Shown here: piece by piece, positions 1-13,200 of the stretch
Layout of the letters: each line of letters begins with the position of its first letter
Position numbering within the stretch: the stretch's first letter is position 1
Assembly (NCBI GenBank): GCA_014773175.1
Contig: VXCM01000496.1
Location: 496,001 to 560,000 of the forward strand
DNA: 64,000 nucleotides
Direction: 5' to 3'
From: Lucifuga dentata
Taxonomy: Eukaryota; Chordata; Actinopteri; Ophidiiformes; Bythitidae
Made by a program: the position numbers and the translations under genes
Notes under the pieces: generated by a model
What the model saw: only the letters and a program-made list of their open reading frames with translations
Told to the model about the DNA's origin: nothing
Databases searched by the model: none

Positions 1-2916
1 TGCTCTGCTGGGGGAGACAGCTTTGTGAAGATGAAAAAATAATGGCTGGCATTAATCGAGTCAATTACACTGACTCGTGTCTCCCACAATTCATCCACAG
101 TTCAAATAAATAACTGTGGATGTTTCTTGGAGTTTGGGGAGGAAGCAGGCCACTTGTTAAGTGACTTGAGAGAAGTCAAGGAAATGGAAAGAACAATAAT
201 CTCTAAATTCACAAAATGACTCAAAATGACGACAAGCACATAGAGAGCCAAAGTATTCAAATATTAATTTATCATAATACACAAATGCATTAGGAACTAC
301 AGCTTTATATTAAAACAAATTACTGCTGTGATTATTAGCACCATTTTGTAATGGATTTTGCTGAATAATAAGCAAGGGAAATAATGGGGAGAGAAGTTTC
401 ACAGTAGTGGTGGTGTAACAGTGTGAGCCTTATCTAAATGCTGTAGTTGTTGTCAGATGATGCCTTGCTACCCCTCCTCCTTTCCCTCTGTGGGTTGAGA
501 GGGTTAACCAGTATAATAGGCCAGAGAATGGAGGCTCATTACAAGATATCAGGCCTATGTTTATCAATTAGAGTGACAGAGAAAGATCTGGTGGTGTTGC
601 CATGCCACAGTAAGCGTTCAACATCCCAGCTGACAAAAGCAGGGTCTCAAGGTTCTGCTGGAGAACAGGAGTAAGAAACAAAACCAGCAGATATGTTATT
701 AAAGCACTTGATTTGCAATCTCTTGACACTGGTGGTACATCAGGGCTACACACTCTCCAAGGCTGGGCTATCACTCTGCGAAAATCTCCAATTTCTCACA
801 TCCGTTGACAAGCACTCCCAGAGGGTTTCATTTACAAACGGGCAGAGAAACTGTCCAGAGAAGGCGAGACATCAGGCTTGTCCTTGTCTGGTATCAGAGA
901 ATGCAAATATACCACAAATAAGAAATTCCTCATGGAACACAATGGAGGTCTAGGGAGAAAAGAGGGTGAAATGAGAAAGGAAGATGGGGGTCGTTAAACA
1001 AAAGTAGATACTGAACCAGTCCACCAATTGGTTTCAAAGAGATTCTGTTGCACTTGATCTCTTGCCCTCGAGTTTTTGAAATTGCAACATAAAATGTCAC
1101 CAAGGGAATTCAGACAATGGGCTAGGGACGAAACGAGTGAAAGGAAGAGGAGGGGGAGAAAAATGAGGACTTAAAAGTACAACGGCGAACAAAAGTCACC
1201 AAATGACAATGCCTGACAGCCACCTCAATTCTGAAATGATGCCCCTGTCATGCTGCGCTCCCAAGTATTGATTTTTTCTTCTCTTGGAGTGCAGGAGGAA
1301 AAAAATAATCTAATACAGCTGAAACAGATCTCTGCTGCTGGCATTGGCCCCTTGCAAGTGGTCATCAAGGTTAACGCAGGCGCAGCACTTATCAAAGTAT
1401 CTCTCTCGTCATCCTCCCCCTTCTCCTCACACTGTCTATGGCTGTTCTTTAATGAACTGGTCACCATGCTTGGCTGGCAGCCTCTTCATCTCGTCTCACA
1501 GAACTCTCTAGTCTTGGCAAATCCATACACTCTTTTTGCTACCATTAGTCTGTGTTGCTTCCATCCTGCATGATGACTCCAGCTCGGCTTCAAGGTCATG
1601 CCACGTGAAAAATCCGATGTGTACAACTGTCGTCTGGAGGTGAAAAATAGTCAACTGAAGGAAGGAAGACGACATGAAAAATACAGTTCCTCTGGAGTGG
1701 GTGTTGGCTGAAATCATGAACGCAGGATAGTGAAATCATACTCAGGGTGAATGCGCAAATAAATCTCTAATAACATGAAATCTAAATAAAAGAGGCTTAT
1801 TTTTGTGCTTAATAAAACTGTGCATATTCATATGACGGCAGAACACGCTGGCACAGTTCAGTCTTTTCAACAGTCCACTATTTAAAAGCTAGAAAAATCA
1901 TTGCAACATGAAAACTCCAATTCAAAATTTTAAGCTCAGCTTCAGCTGCTGAAAAAAAAACAAACAAAAAACAAAAAACAACAACAAAAAAAAAAAAAAA
2001 AANAAAAAAAAAAAAAAAACGAACACTCTCCCAGTGACAAAAGAGACTGTGTCAGAGTGAAACAAAAGGAACCATGCACAGCCATATTCTGGGGCTAGCT
2101 GGCCACATATAATGATAGGAGATGTGGAGGAGGTATCTGGGGACTTCATTACGCTGACAAGACACTGGGACTGAGACTACAGTTCCTCAACTATTGTCTG
2201 ATCGTCTGTACTCCACTTCTAACATTTGGGCTCCTGCTGTTCTACCAAGCAAAGAATTCCATGTTTTAGGAATACGGTCATCTACAAAGAATGGACAGGA
2301 AGCAGTGTCAAAACATGCCAACTTGTTATAGGTTTTGATGATAGTGAGAATTATTTATTCATAAAAGCCATCCATTCCTTGGGTGGATGGGGGAAGGGGG
2401 GAGNGGGGGGTGTGTGTGCAGCAGCTAAGTGGAATTCCTAACGTAAGTTTGTATTTTTGACCAAGCTCCTCTATCCCTATGGTTTTGCTGCCATGATAAA
2501 ACAAAAATAGACATGTTCCTGTTGTCCTCCCTCAGTCTCAAGGCAGCCGATTTATCCATAATGAGATGCCCGGGCATCCAGGCCTGCTGACATACATCAC
2601 AGTTACGACGACTACATGACAGCTTGCTACAGTTGGTGGCAGCTATCAGCCCAACTGCTGAGAATGATGTGATGGAAATAGCATTTGGGAGTTACAATAC
2701 ACAGGCTGTCTCTGCGTGTGTTTGAGCAGCCTTGATTCAGTATATTGCTTTTGTTTTAAGAAGAAGGGCCCTAATTAGAACGTACACCTCTGCCAGTGCC
2801 GAACAAGCCTACATGAAATTTGTCTTGATATAATAATATACTGGCCTAAACGGAGAGAAACTTTTATATTTAGTAATTTTCATTGACCCCAAACAGAAAG
2901 GCATAAGCCCAATTTC

Positions 2917-3113
2917 AACCAAGGACCTTCTTGCTGTCAGGTGACAGTGCTATCGATTGCACCTGCTCATTATCATCATGTATAAAAACAACTACAATAA
3001 TAATAATAGGACTTAATACACTAATTTGTCATCCTAACCATTTGACCCACCCTAACCAGGGACGGAACAGGGTTCAAACCCAGCATCTTCTTGCTGTGAG
3101 GCAACTGTTCCTC
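2917..3113 (-). mobile_element. two fragments of the same SINE head
   Basis: Segments near 2917-2963 and 3072-3113 share the AAGGACCTTCTTGCTGT / CATCTTCTTGCTGTGAGG words with the full SINE at 50300-50340, in the same orientation. Both are short and diverged. Confidence 0.55.
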
Positions 3114-3262
3114 TGGATCCAGATCCACACAAGAATTTATTGGGTTCTTTCCAGGGCCATGCCCAATCCTTCCACCAAGTTTTGTCAAAACCATAGCATT
3201 TTGAGTAATCCTGCTGAGAAACAACTCATGAAACAAACCAACATAGGTGAAAAAAATGAAGG
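3110..3262 (+). repeat. dispersed repeat family copy 1
   Basis: Begins CTCTGGATCCAGATCC, has GGGTTCTTTCCAGGGCCATG and GAGTAATCCTGCTGAGAAAC, and ends in ACAAACCAACATAGGTG. Similar, ordered words recur at 11300-11458 and 25712-25858. Confidence 0.65.
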
Positions 3263-6200
3263 TAACAAAAAAAAAAAAAAAATTATNAAAAAAAAAAAAA
3301 AAATTATCTTGAACAGCTAATGACTTCATCAGTAACTGGATTTGTTAACTGTCTCCCTGTCAGTTGTGTTTAACTTGAAGAGCTGAGTTAGCATGAACCA
3401 TTACATCCTAGCCAAAGCTCTCTGTGTGTTGCTGTGTGATGTGCAGGTTTCCAGAGAGCTGTTTAGTATCAGTGCTATGATGATGGAACATAATGAGCAT
3501 CAGTTCAATGTTAATGTCATTAACTTGGGGAGCAGGAGGAGATCACTTTACAAGCTCAGCAGAGGGAAGACAATGACGCCACACACCAATTAGCCGCTAT
3601 CGTCTGGCTTTCACAAGATCTCTCAGTCAATTCAATTACTCTATATAACAGCAGAGGATGAATCAAGGGGGTACATAAAAAAGAGAAAGATGGAGCAGAG
3701 GAGAAGAGTAAAAAAGAACAGAAATGACTTGGGTCTTGCTCACTCTTCTCTATCTGGACTTTCTTATCTGCCCTTGTGCCCCAGAGCCCACCACATTTCA
3801 TCCCTAATGAACAGCCCCATAAAAAGAGGGAGTTCGATTTCTCTCTCCTTCTTCTATCTCCCTCTCTTTCCTGCTCCTCTGTAAGAAATCAGACTCTATC
3901 ATTTTCTGTGCTGGGCAGCAGCATCCGATCTGCAGATCTCCTTCACATTAAGGATCCTATTAGATAGAGAACCCTAAAAGGTAATTGGATTTCCCGCTAG
4001 TTATCTTCATCTCTGTTTCACCCTAAGCCCACTGTAATAACTTACTCCCGGGGCAAAAGATAACTCAATTCTGTCCCAGGGAGACAAAGAGAGCCTGCAA
4101 GAGTGTGAGAGAGAAGGAGAGATAGACAGAAGGAGAGGGAGAGAAAGAGAGAGCATATGTTATGTCTCTGAGGCAAGCGGGTATCTAAATCACAAGGTTC
4201 CTCTATCACTGCCTTCTCAAGGATATGAACTCTGACAAGAAGCAAACATAAATTTGTTTTTATGTATTGAATAATTCTTTTTTTTCCTTGATGTCTTGGT
4301 TGGCATTATGTGCTACTGTCTAAAACAAGTGAGCTTACATCCAGTGCATAGTAGCATAGTACCAGATGCATATCACAGTGGTAATATGTGCTGGATGACT
4401 TAGCATTAATATGAAACTTTGGAACTTCCAGTGTAACACAGTAAATACCAAAATGAGATATTATAACAGATTCAAAGTCAATTTCTACACAAAACAACCA
4501 AATTACGGCATCATAAAAACACAGTCAGAAGAATAGTGCTTAAAAAAAACTGGGACATAGCAGAAAATTATTTCAAAACCCTCCACCATCACCCTCAGGG
4601 GGGATGTTTCATTGGCCTGTTATTTTTATTGTGGCAGTGCAAAATGAAACTGTTGGCTCGAGCAGGCTCAAGCTGAGCTTGTATGGAGGCAAAAATCAAT
4701 ACAGCAATATCAGAGCGAGACTTATCAGGGGTTCACTTCTTTTCAGAGGTCACTGAGGAGCAACTGCATTTAAGTGGGGAATTCAATTGTGAAACATTGT
4801 TTGGGCCCAGCTACGGTAGGTATCTGATTAAGGATGATTGGAAGATTGTAGAGGTAGAATCAGTTTCAAAAAAAAAAAAAAAGNAAAAAAAAAAAAAAAG
4901 TACTGCAAGCTATAACTTTCCATCGGTTGTTTATTTTAGGCACTGCAGACTGTAAGTTCATACACAGAGGTTTCCTGCATGAAAACAAGCTATTCAATAT
5001 CTACTGGTGCAAATACTGCCATTTCATTTTTAAACACATAAACCTCTAGAGCTTACAATATTGTATTAAGCAGGCCAGCACAGACATACGTATATTGTCA
5101 GCGTCTTACAATATAGTCCAGTCTGTATACGTTATGCACTATACACAGTGGAAGCAGTGGAAGCTGGAAAAGTAGAGCAGCTAACTACTAAATAGTGAAT
5201 GCCTGTCCTTGGTTGCCTGTCATCTGCACCTTGTTACCCACCATGTGGCAAGACTGTTCATGTCATGTTTCCATGCACACTCTTATGCAGACCTTCTGTT
5301 ATAACAGTAGTAGAGTATTAAAGATTTTGATTCAAAACTTGTGTAGCAAAACATAGATAATGTAAATATAATAGACAAGCAATGTGGATATGCACAGGAT
5401 ACAGGACAACAACAACAAAAAACAATTGATTAGGAATTGATTGGAAAGCTGAAAAAAGTCAGTATGTTAGCAAAACTATGTTTGGTTAGAAAACAGAATC
5501 TAATGGTGGGGATTTTGAAAAAAATCATGAAAGGAGAGGGACATGGTAGCAGACAGCACATGGCCTAAGGCCATGGAAGGATGTGGAGGCAGAGCAGGCT
5601 CACTTGAGCCTGTCGTGTGTACTGGCTGCCAAAACTGTCTGTCTGCCAGGCAACATACCCCAAGCCATTTTTACTCATCTTTGTGCTCCTTTGTGTAGAC
5701 AAACAGAGCTGGCTACTATGACAGAATTATATGGATGCTCATACACACAAAAATAGCTTACAATACACCTTTTTATACAGTGGAAGCCCAGTATCACATC
5801 AAATCTGCAACATCAGCCGAGTGGAACTAAATCACAATCAGTCTGTGTCAATAATGTTGAGATCAGGCCATACCAACTCTGCAGTGACTGACACTTGGAG
5901 CAGAACAAGTAGATGCCAGTCAGAAGACTGCGTTGCCAATCACACAGAAAAAAGCAGGCTACCCAAACAAGTTGGAGAGAGCAAAACATGGCAATCTAAG
6001 ACTAAACTTAGATGTGCAAGAGTTGTGTTCCCACCCCTCTGATTGACTTTCAACACTCTTGAGGGATTTTCCTTTACCAGACTGAAAGAGAGACCCTTCC
6101 TTGAACCTTAAAGAAAGCATCACATTTTACTGTAAAGTGGGGGCTGAGGGCTGACGCTTGGGGGTGGAGGTGATGGGTTTACACAGTCAAGCCTTCAGGC

Positions 6201-7127
6201 CAGCACCTCTCAGGTCTGTCTGCAGCTTTTAGTGCTGGCAGGTTCCTGAGAAATACAGGAGGGAGGGATGGAAGAGAGGGGAGGATGCCATATTCCTGTC
6301 ACTGGCAAAATACACCCCCAGCGGGAGTATAATGGACAGGATCTCAGCAGGACAGGAAATGATTTTGGTGAGATCTAGAAAACAGAAACGGTGTAGTAGA
6401 GTTGGAATAAGAAACAGGCACTGAGGGGGTGCCCATGGGTCTGTATAGATTTGGTGCAGTAGCTACATGTGAATGGCAACATTTGTGCTGAAAACTAGTA
6501 GGAAATGGAGGGGGAGGAGGTATGATTTTGGGGGGCAAACCTGCAGTTAGACTGAAAGGCACAGGGATAAATTACCACTACACAATGTTTGGTTTGCGAT
6601 ATGTGCCAAGCATGATCTCTAGCCTCAAACTACTCGTGAGTATGTGTGTGAGTGCGTGCGTGCATGCGTGTGTGTGCAATTATTATTACTATGCAGCTGC
6701 AACATGGGGGTATGTTTGACAGGTAAACACTTATCCTCCAGGTTTGCTGTGACAGATCTTGAAACTCTGATGGAGAAGTTTGAAGTTGTGAAAGGATCAG
6801 CTTCTCTTTGAGCTCACTGAGTTTTACCCTTCATTTATTTTTATTAAACACTGGCTATTCTCACTCAACATAAGACTTAATATCAAGACTGATGTGATAG
6901 GCCTGAAGCTTGTAATGATTTTACTGGTCTAGCAGGGAAACCCTGAGGTTCCTGTGGATCTCATGGAAGAAAATTGGAAAGATACATAGGTTTAAAAAAT
7001 CCATATACTTCAGATGGAATACAATATTTTTTCTATACTTTGAAGCAATTTTCTTTTGTTACATGGGCATTTTGTCTTCCTACTTGTGTTTCTATGTACA
7101 GATTACCTGCACTAGGCAAAATCTTAC

Positions 7128-7236
7128 CTCGAACTCTGCATGTTTATGAATGTCTTCAGCTCTCTGTCGGCTGAGGATAAACTCAGCTTCATTAGCTACA
7201 CGAACCAGGTGGTCCTTCATGGTGTGACTTAGCAGC
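7128..7236 (-). CDS. lrba: lrba exon w34 (residues 1923-1959), last exon in window
   Basis: First base completes Arg; it then encodes [30 protein letters not shown], and ends KHAEFE in phase 0. Donor GTAAGA, acceptor TCTCCAG. The family continues with a segment leading into PH-BEACH, which I could not find between 1 and 7127, so the next exon lies outside. Confidence 0.94.
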
Positions 7237-10200
7237 CTGGAGAAGAAGGCAAACAAACATCAATCCGCTGAAATAACGTTTAAAGCATGGTATTTTGATA
7301 GTAAATGCCATAGATAGAAGCTTAAGAAATATCCTACACTCATAATTTTTAACATCTGTTTCACACCATGAGATCTGTTAACCTAGTGTAACAACAGCCA
7401 TGTCATCTCTGTAAAATGCTAAAAAGAACCATGCAAAATAACCAGAAAATCTAATTTGGAAATATGACCAGGGCAGTTTCATCCTTTAACTGGGGTGCAG
7501 GTGCTAATTGATTTGTTAATGATATACATCTGACAAGAGGGAGGATCTCTGTTCATGTTACAACATATGTAGTCTACTGCCCTCCCTCTTCTTATCAGTG
7601 TTAATGAAACATGCATGTTTGGGTGTATGTAGGTTGAAGAAACCTCTCTCCAGTCGAAAAGGTCAGGAGTGTGCAAAGTGGAACAATAACAGGCCAGGGG
7701 CCAGAGAGGAGGGTCTGGGGGGCCCAGGCTGGGATTGGATGTGGGGTGTGGGTTTAGGGGCCAGGGGTTGGCTGTAACTTAAGCCTGCTGTTTCAGCACA
7801 GGGCAGCAGGGGAGCGGAGGCACTGGGGCCTCTGTAGCCTCTCTGGCCGTGTCCAGGCCCACTATCAATAACCCCAAAACTACTCTTCTTTATGGTGCTC
7901 TGCACTCACATACTGTATAAATGGACAACACAGACTTCTGGTATTATTAAAAGGGCATATCTCCTTACACATGCATGCAAACCCTCATTTAAGACATCAA
8001 GGAAATGGGCAATAAAAAAAAAATATCAGGTTAATGTCACCCTATGCTAACTACACAGACTCACAAAGTCAAAAACAAGGATGAACAGGGATATCTGGTT
8101 GATCAGTGGCACCAGGACTTCACAACAAATCACCACACTTTCACTAGTAACCTTGACGTGAGTTATGGTTGCAAGTGAACAGCTTCTTTAGAGTGATTAA
8201 AAATCATGTCCTCCACAAAGTAGTCAGACTATACTGCTAGTCTCATTAGCATTACTGTGGATTAGCCTCTGCCAATTCTAAAGGCTAGAAATCAATAATG
8301 AAAAGTGTGGCCCTCTTCATCTGATACTGTTAAGCGTTCGAGGACTAAGAGAAAATGAATTGGGAATAAGTGGGCTGTACAAGAAAAAGTGAGTAAAAAA
8401 GACAAAAATGAAAGGACATAGGTGGACAGAAGAGAGGATGACAGAGACAGCCTCAAATAGGAAATGTACAAACAGACAGGGGAATGAGCAGTCATTTCCC
8501 AACTGTCACAGAAGAATCAAGTGATCATGTCAACTTGCACCTGGCCCTTCTCCTTTTCTGAAATCCCTTTGGGATAAGTGGGTATTGAATGGAGCCCTGA
8601 ACTCACAGGTTCTCCTTTCTCGCTTCTCTCTGGCTCCTCTTTCCACCCCAATCATTGATTTTTGTCCAGAATCCAGAATAGCTACCCCATCACAAGGGCC
8701 TTGGGGAGCCTTGCGGGGCCCTGTAGGGCTGTGGTGTGATAGAATTATGACCAAATTGGAACTGCTGGAACTGCTTATGGGCAGAGGATGGAAAGACAAT
8801 AAAGAAGTGCTACTGCAAGCACCTAGAGAGGTCAGCACTCAAAGGGTAAGAGTTACCTACCTGCCCTCATTGACCAGCTCAATAAAGGCCAGACCCGCAT
8901 TCTTCTGGATCGAGTTCTGCCATTCCTGCAAACAAGCACACACAATGTCATTGCAATTCTTAAATAATTTTAAAACTATCAAATCATAATAGTATCATTA
9001 ATACAAAGTTAGAGTGAATGAATTTCACACGTATCGTGTGAAAATCTTAGCAGATGTGGAATTATAAGTTGGAAAGCAGCTACATTTGGATGCATAGGGT
9101 TATATATTTACAAGAAGCAGTGTCGTCATTTCAAGTTTAATTTGATTTAAAGCACGTGTCCAGTACTGGCACATAGTGTAATGATAAAATAATCTACTGG
9201 TTACTGAAATAAACCAGGTTTGAAGCTATCAGGTAATTTTTTCACATATAGTACCATGTTTTTTGAATTCTGAACTAATCAAACATTGACCCTGTATAAA
9301 TGTATTCTTAAATAAATGGTGATTGACAGATTATGTTTTCACTACTGGCCACAAATATCAAATAAAATCCATATCTACCCCAAAGTAAAAAGCCACTGCT
9401 TCAGTAATCACAGGCAATATAGTCAGCAAGCAAACTTGTGAAAAGGAGGGGAAAATTTGTGTTGAGACTACATTTATCACAAGTGAATTCACAAATTTCC
9501 TCCTCGTTCTGACTAACGTTATGGTTCAAGGTGTCAGTCTAAACAATTAAACCACAGTCGTGTGTGACTTCAAATCCTTGACTTAGAGGGACAACGGAGA
9601 GAAGGGAAACTCAGCAGTCATCATCTCTCATGTTCTGTTCAATATTTCAACACCTTCAACACAAGCGTCAAAAGAATAATAAAGCAAGAAGGTCATGGGG
9701 CCTGTCTGAACCTCGCAGTGCTTTTTCCCCTTCTTCCTCTCAGGGGACATGGAGAAATATGCATGAAAAACCTCAGGTTAAAGACCTAAACTACCAAACT
9801 TTACCAAACATTAATCGAAGCATGAACTCTGGACAGCTCCCACATTATTCGGTAGTAATAAAAATGTGTAATTTGTCAATACAAATATAGTAACCATTTC
9901 AGTAGTGTCAAATAACTCACAATATTTAATTAAAGTTTAGAGAAATTTATAGCACGAACAAAAATACCCATATCGACTGATTTCAACTGAGTTAACGGTT
10001 AGCAAGTGGAAGAGAGAGAATGTGAGCGTAAGCGTGAAAGTAATAAACTCTGCTATCATCATCTCTGGAGTTGATGGAGGAAGCTGTGTGTTTATGTACA
10101 GACTCCCCTTTCAGTAAACCTAGAGAGCCCCAGAGGGAGGAGGATATCAGTGCTACAAGGAGGAAGGAAAGATTATTTTACAAGAATTTCTAATGCACAT

Positions 10201-13200
10201 CCAAACATATTTGTGTGCACGTGATGATTTTCAAACCAAATGCAGTTCTTTCCCTTTCTGCACGACAAATGTAAAACCATCACAACCAATCATGCGCCAA
10301 GCCAAAAGAAACCATTCTTCAGAAATGCCTGTGCGCCATCACTCCATAACCAACTACACGTCACACAGACAACAACCTAACACTTAACCTCAACCCATAA
10401 CTGCTTTTTCTCCTGAAGGACCGTATTGGCATTGACCGTGTTTACAATACATTCCAAATAAAGAGGGCACAGTGGGAATAACATCTGGGCATGCAAGTGG
10501 AAACTGTGTTTTGGAATTGAGTACTGGCAGAGGGTTTGTGGCTGAGGCTTATGTTTGGAGGAAGTGTGTGAGAGTAGCCTTGGGGCCTTGTTGTTGAAGC
10601 ATAGAGTGTAGTTGAAGGACATTAACCATGAGTGTTCGTCTGTGTCTGTGGGGATATTACCAGACCAGGTCAGACTATGCTAGCTGGAACTGAACTAAAC
10701 ACCACAGGAAGTGAAGCTGTAAATAGGGTCATACTCTCTAGAGAACCAGAAAACCAGTAAAATGACTTGACATCTTGACATTAAATTTACTTTTTGGGAT
10801 TTCTTTTATATACTTGGGATGCTGATGTATTTGAAAGCAGAGTTTTAGAAAATTAAAGTAACTCTTCTGTGGAAATAAAAACATCATGAACTAGAAGGCT
10901 GCTCATTACAGAACATATCTACTCCAAGCCTAAACAAGCCTTGAAAATATTTTTCTTGTCCTAAAAAAATGTCTTTTGAAAAAAAAAAAAAAAATTGTTC
11001 ACACACTTCTGAGGTGAAATTCTTCCTCTGCATTTGGCCACCCTTAATCAGGGTTGGACCATTTTTTATTTATATTTTTTTTCTCAATTTTTTCTTAATT
11101 TCTAATTTTCCAGATCTGGACCAAACCTATTAAGTCTATCATGAGATAAATATGCCAGATTTTTTCATCAAAATACTGTCAGTATGTTAAATTTGAAGAA
11201 ATTGTGCCAGAATTTTTTTTTTTTTTTTTTTTTGAAAAATGCCCTATCTCACATTTTAAACAATCATATATAAAAAATAAATAAATAGAATTTTAAAAAT
11301 CCCTGGATTCACTCCTGGATCCGGATTGGCACCAAAATTTAGTAGGTTGTTCTCTAGGTTCCTCCAAGTTTGTCTAAATTGGTACAGAAATGTTTGAGTA
11401 ATCCTGCTAACAAACAAACAAACCAACCAAGAGACAAAGGTGAAAACATCACCTCAGTGGAAACTACAGGCTTTGGTTTTAAATTATGGCTGACCAACAG
11501 TGGAGAGGCCATTGGCATTTTGTGGACACAGACAAAGACTAATGGTGTCATTATGGGCCTTCTAGTTGAATTAAAAAAGCAATGACCCCGATCAGAGGGA
11601 CATCGCCTGGTGACAAAAAAGGAAACAGGGACAGGTCAGTGATAGAATATTGGATTTTGGCTGCCCTGGTCAGCAGTGTCACAGCTTTTATGGCAGTGGT
11701 AGGGGCCATGACCACAGCGGGCTTGATGAGAGGATACAAGCAGCCATTTGTGACCTATCACCTTTAACCTGACCTGCTAAAAGATGATAGGACAGAAAGA
11801 GGGCTGTCTCTTGATCCTGATCAGAAACTAGTCAACATACAGAAATTTTATCACTGTTCAATGCAGCTAGTAGGGGCATGGAAAATAACTTGTTTTACTG
11901 ACTTTTTGGGGGAAGGACAATTGGTTTTATGTGCGCGTGTGCATGCCTGTGTCTGAGTGAAAGTTATAATCTATTCATGGAAATGTCTCTCTCAATCTGA
12001 AGTCAATAAGACAGCTCTGTTTGGTCTGTGTTCCACGATGATGGCGTTGAGTCTAAACACACATGCCCCACTTCCGTCATTACAGCTGATTATCCATAAT
12101 CAACATCTAAATATACCACTACCACTAGTGAGAAAACACAGACGTCCTGAGCAAAATCGCCTTTCAAACATCAGGCTCACCACAACACAAGGAAAAAAAT
12201 GTTCAAACACAGAGGAAAGAAATGACTCAACTCTAACAAGAAATAAATAAGTCAGTAGTGCTTTTCGGTGGCATCAGTCACAATCACAAGTATTTGTTGA
12301 TTTGAAAAGCAACAGGAATACAACTTTAGATGACACAACAAAAACATAAATCCTCATTTCAAATGAGGCACTACAGCAGAAGCAAAATTAAACCATCTGA
12401 GCTTGACAAATTTTTCTTTCAAATTCAGGAAATATATCAGAGCCAACTAAGAATTCAAACAGACATAAAAACTCAGCATATGGACAGAAAATGTGTGTGT
12501 GAGTAACAGCACTGCATCTACCCTAGTGCACAATAATCCACGTCTGTTCAGATGGTATAAAGAAAAACATTGCAAACAGGCACTTGTATTGGTGTTTGTG
12601 AGATCGAATTCACAACTAAAGCAATATTTCTTTGTGTCCAAATACTTATACTGCAGGGTCTCCAGGAGCTCAATGGACTCAGACACTTTCCTGGCTACAC
12701 AAACAAAAAAGTGCAAAAACAGAGTCTAAGCCCCCTCTGCCCCAAAACAGACAAAGCAAAAACATGTCAGGATGGCTTAAGCCTTATATTGAGCACTGAT
12801 CCTTTATTTCTGAAGGATTAAACATCTGATATCTATACAAAATATGATTTTAAAAAACTTCTTACTCCAAATTGTTAGACCTGTAAGAAAATGTTTTTTA
12901 ATGACACAGGGAGACATAGGGAGAGACTCAAATACCCTGTTTCAGGTAAATGTGGATCTAATCTTCAGTTCTCCAAAACTGGATCTCTCTGCTTTTTGAG
13001 TTGATTTATTTTGACAAGTATTGCTCCTTCCAGAATGCTCTGTCCAGTTTAGAACAAGACAGCAGTTTGCATAATTTTGCAGCACAACAAAATACACAAA
13101 AAAATTATATATAAATAAATAAATAAAAATCTGACAGTGAGCCAGAGCCAGCTGATTAAAAATTGGTTTCTTTATGTCTTTCTAATTGTAACAATGGTCA

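Larger units (their letters stand above)
1..7127 (-). other. lrba: lrba intron after w34 (partial)
   Basis: At least 7.1 kb of intron. It holds repeat fragments near 2917-3262, a purine-rich GA stretch (4083-4153) and four single-N joins (2003, 2404, 3287, 4884). Short open frames here have no family resemblance. The stretches at 1190-1450 and 2540-2830 are non-repetitive and could be conserved non-coding DNA, but I cannot test that. Confidence 0.8.

Noticed and set aside
3021..3329. Poly-Phe/poly-Lys frames around single Ns
   Set aside because: Products of poly-A and poly-T runs at assembly joins.
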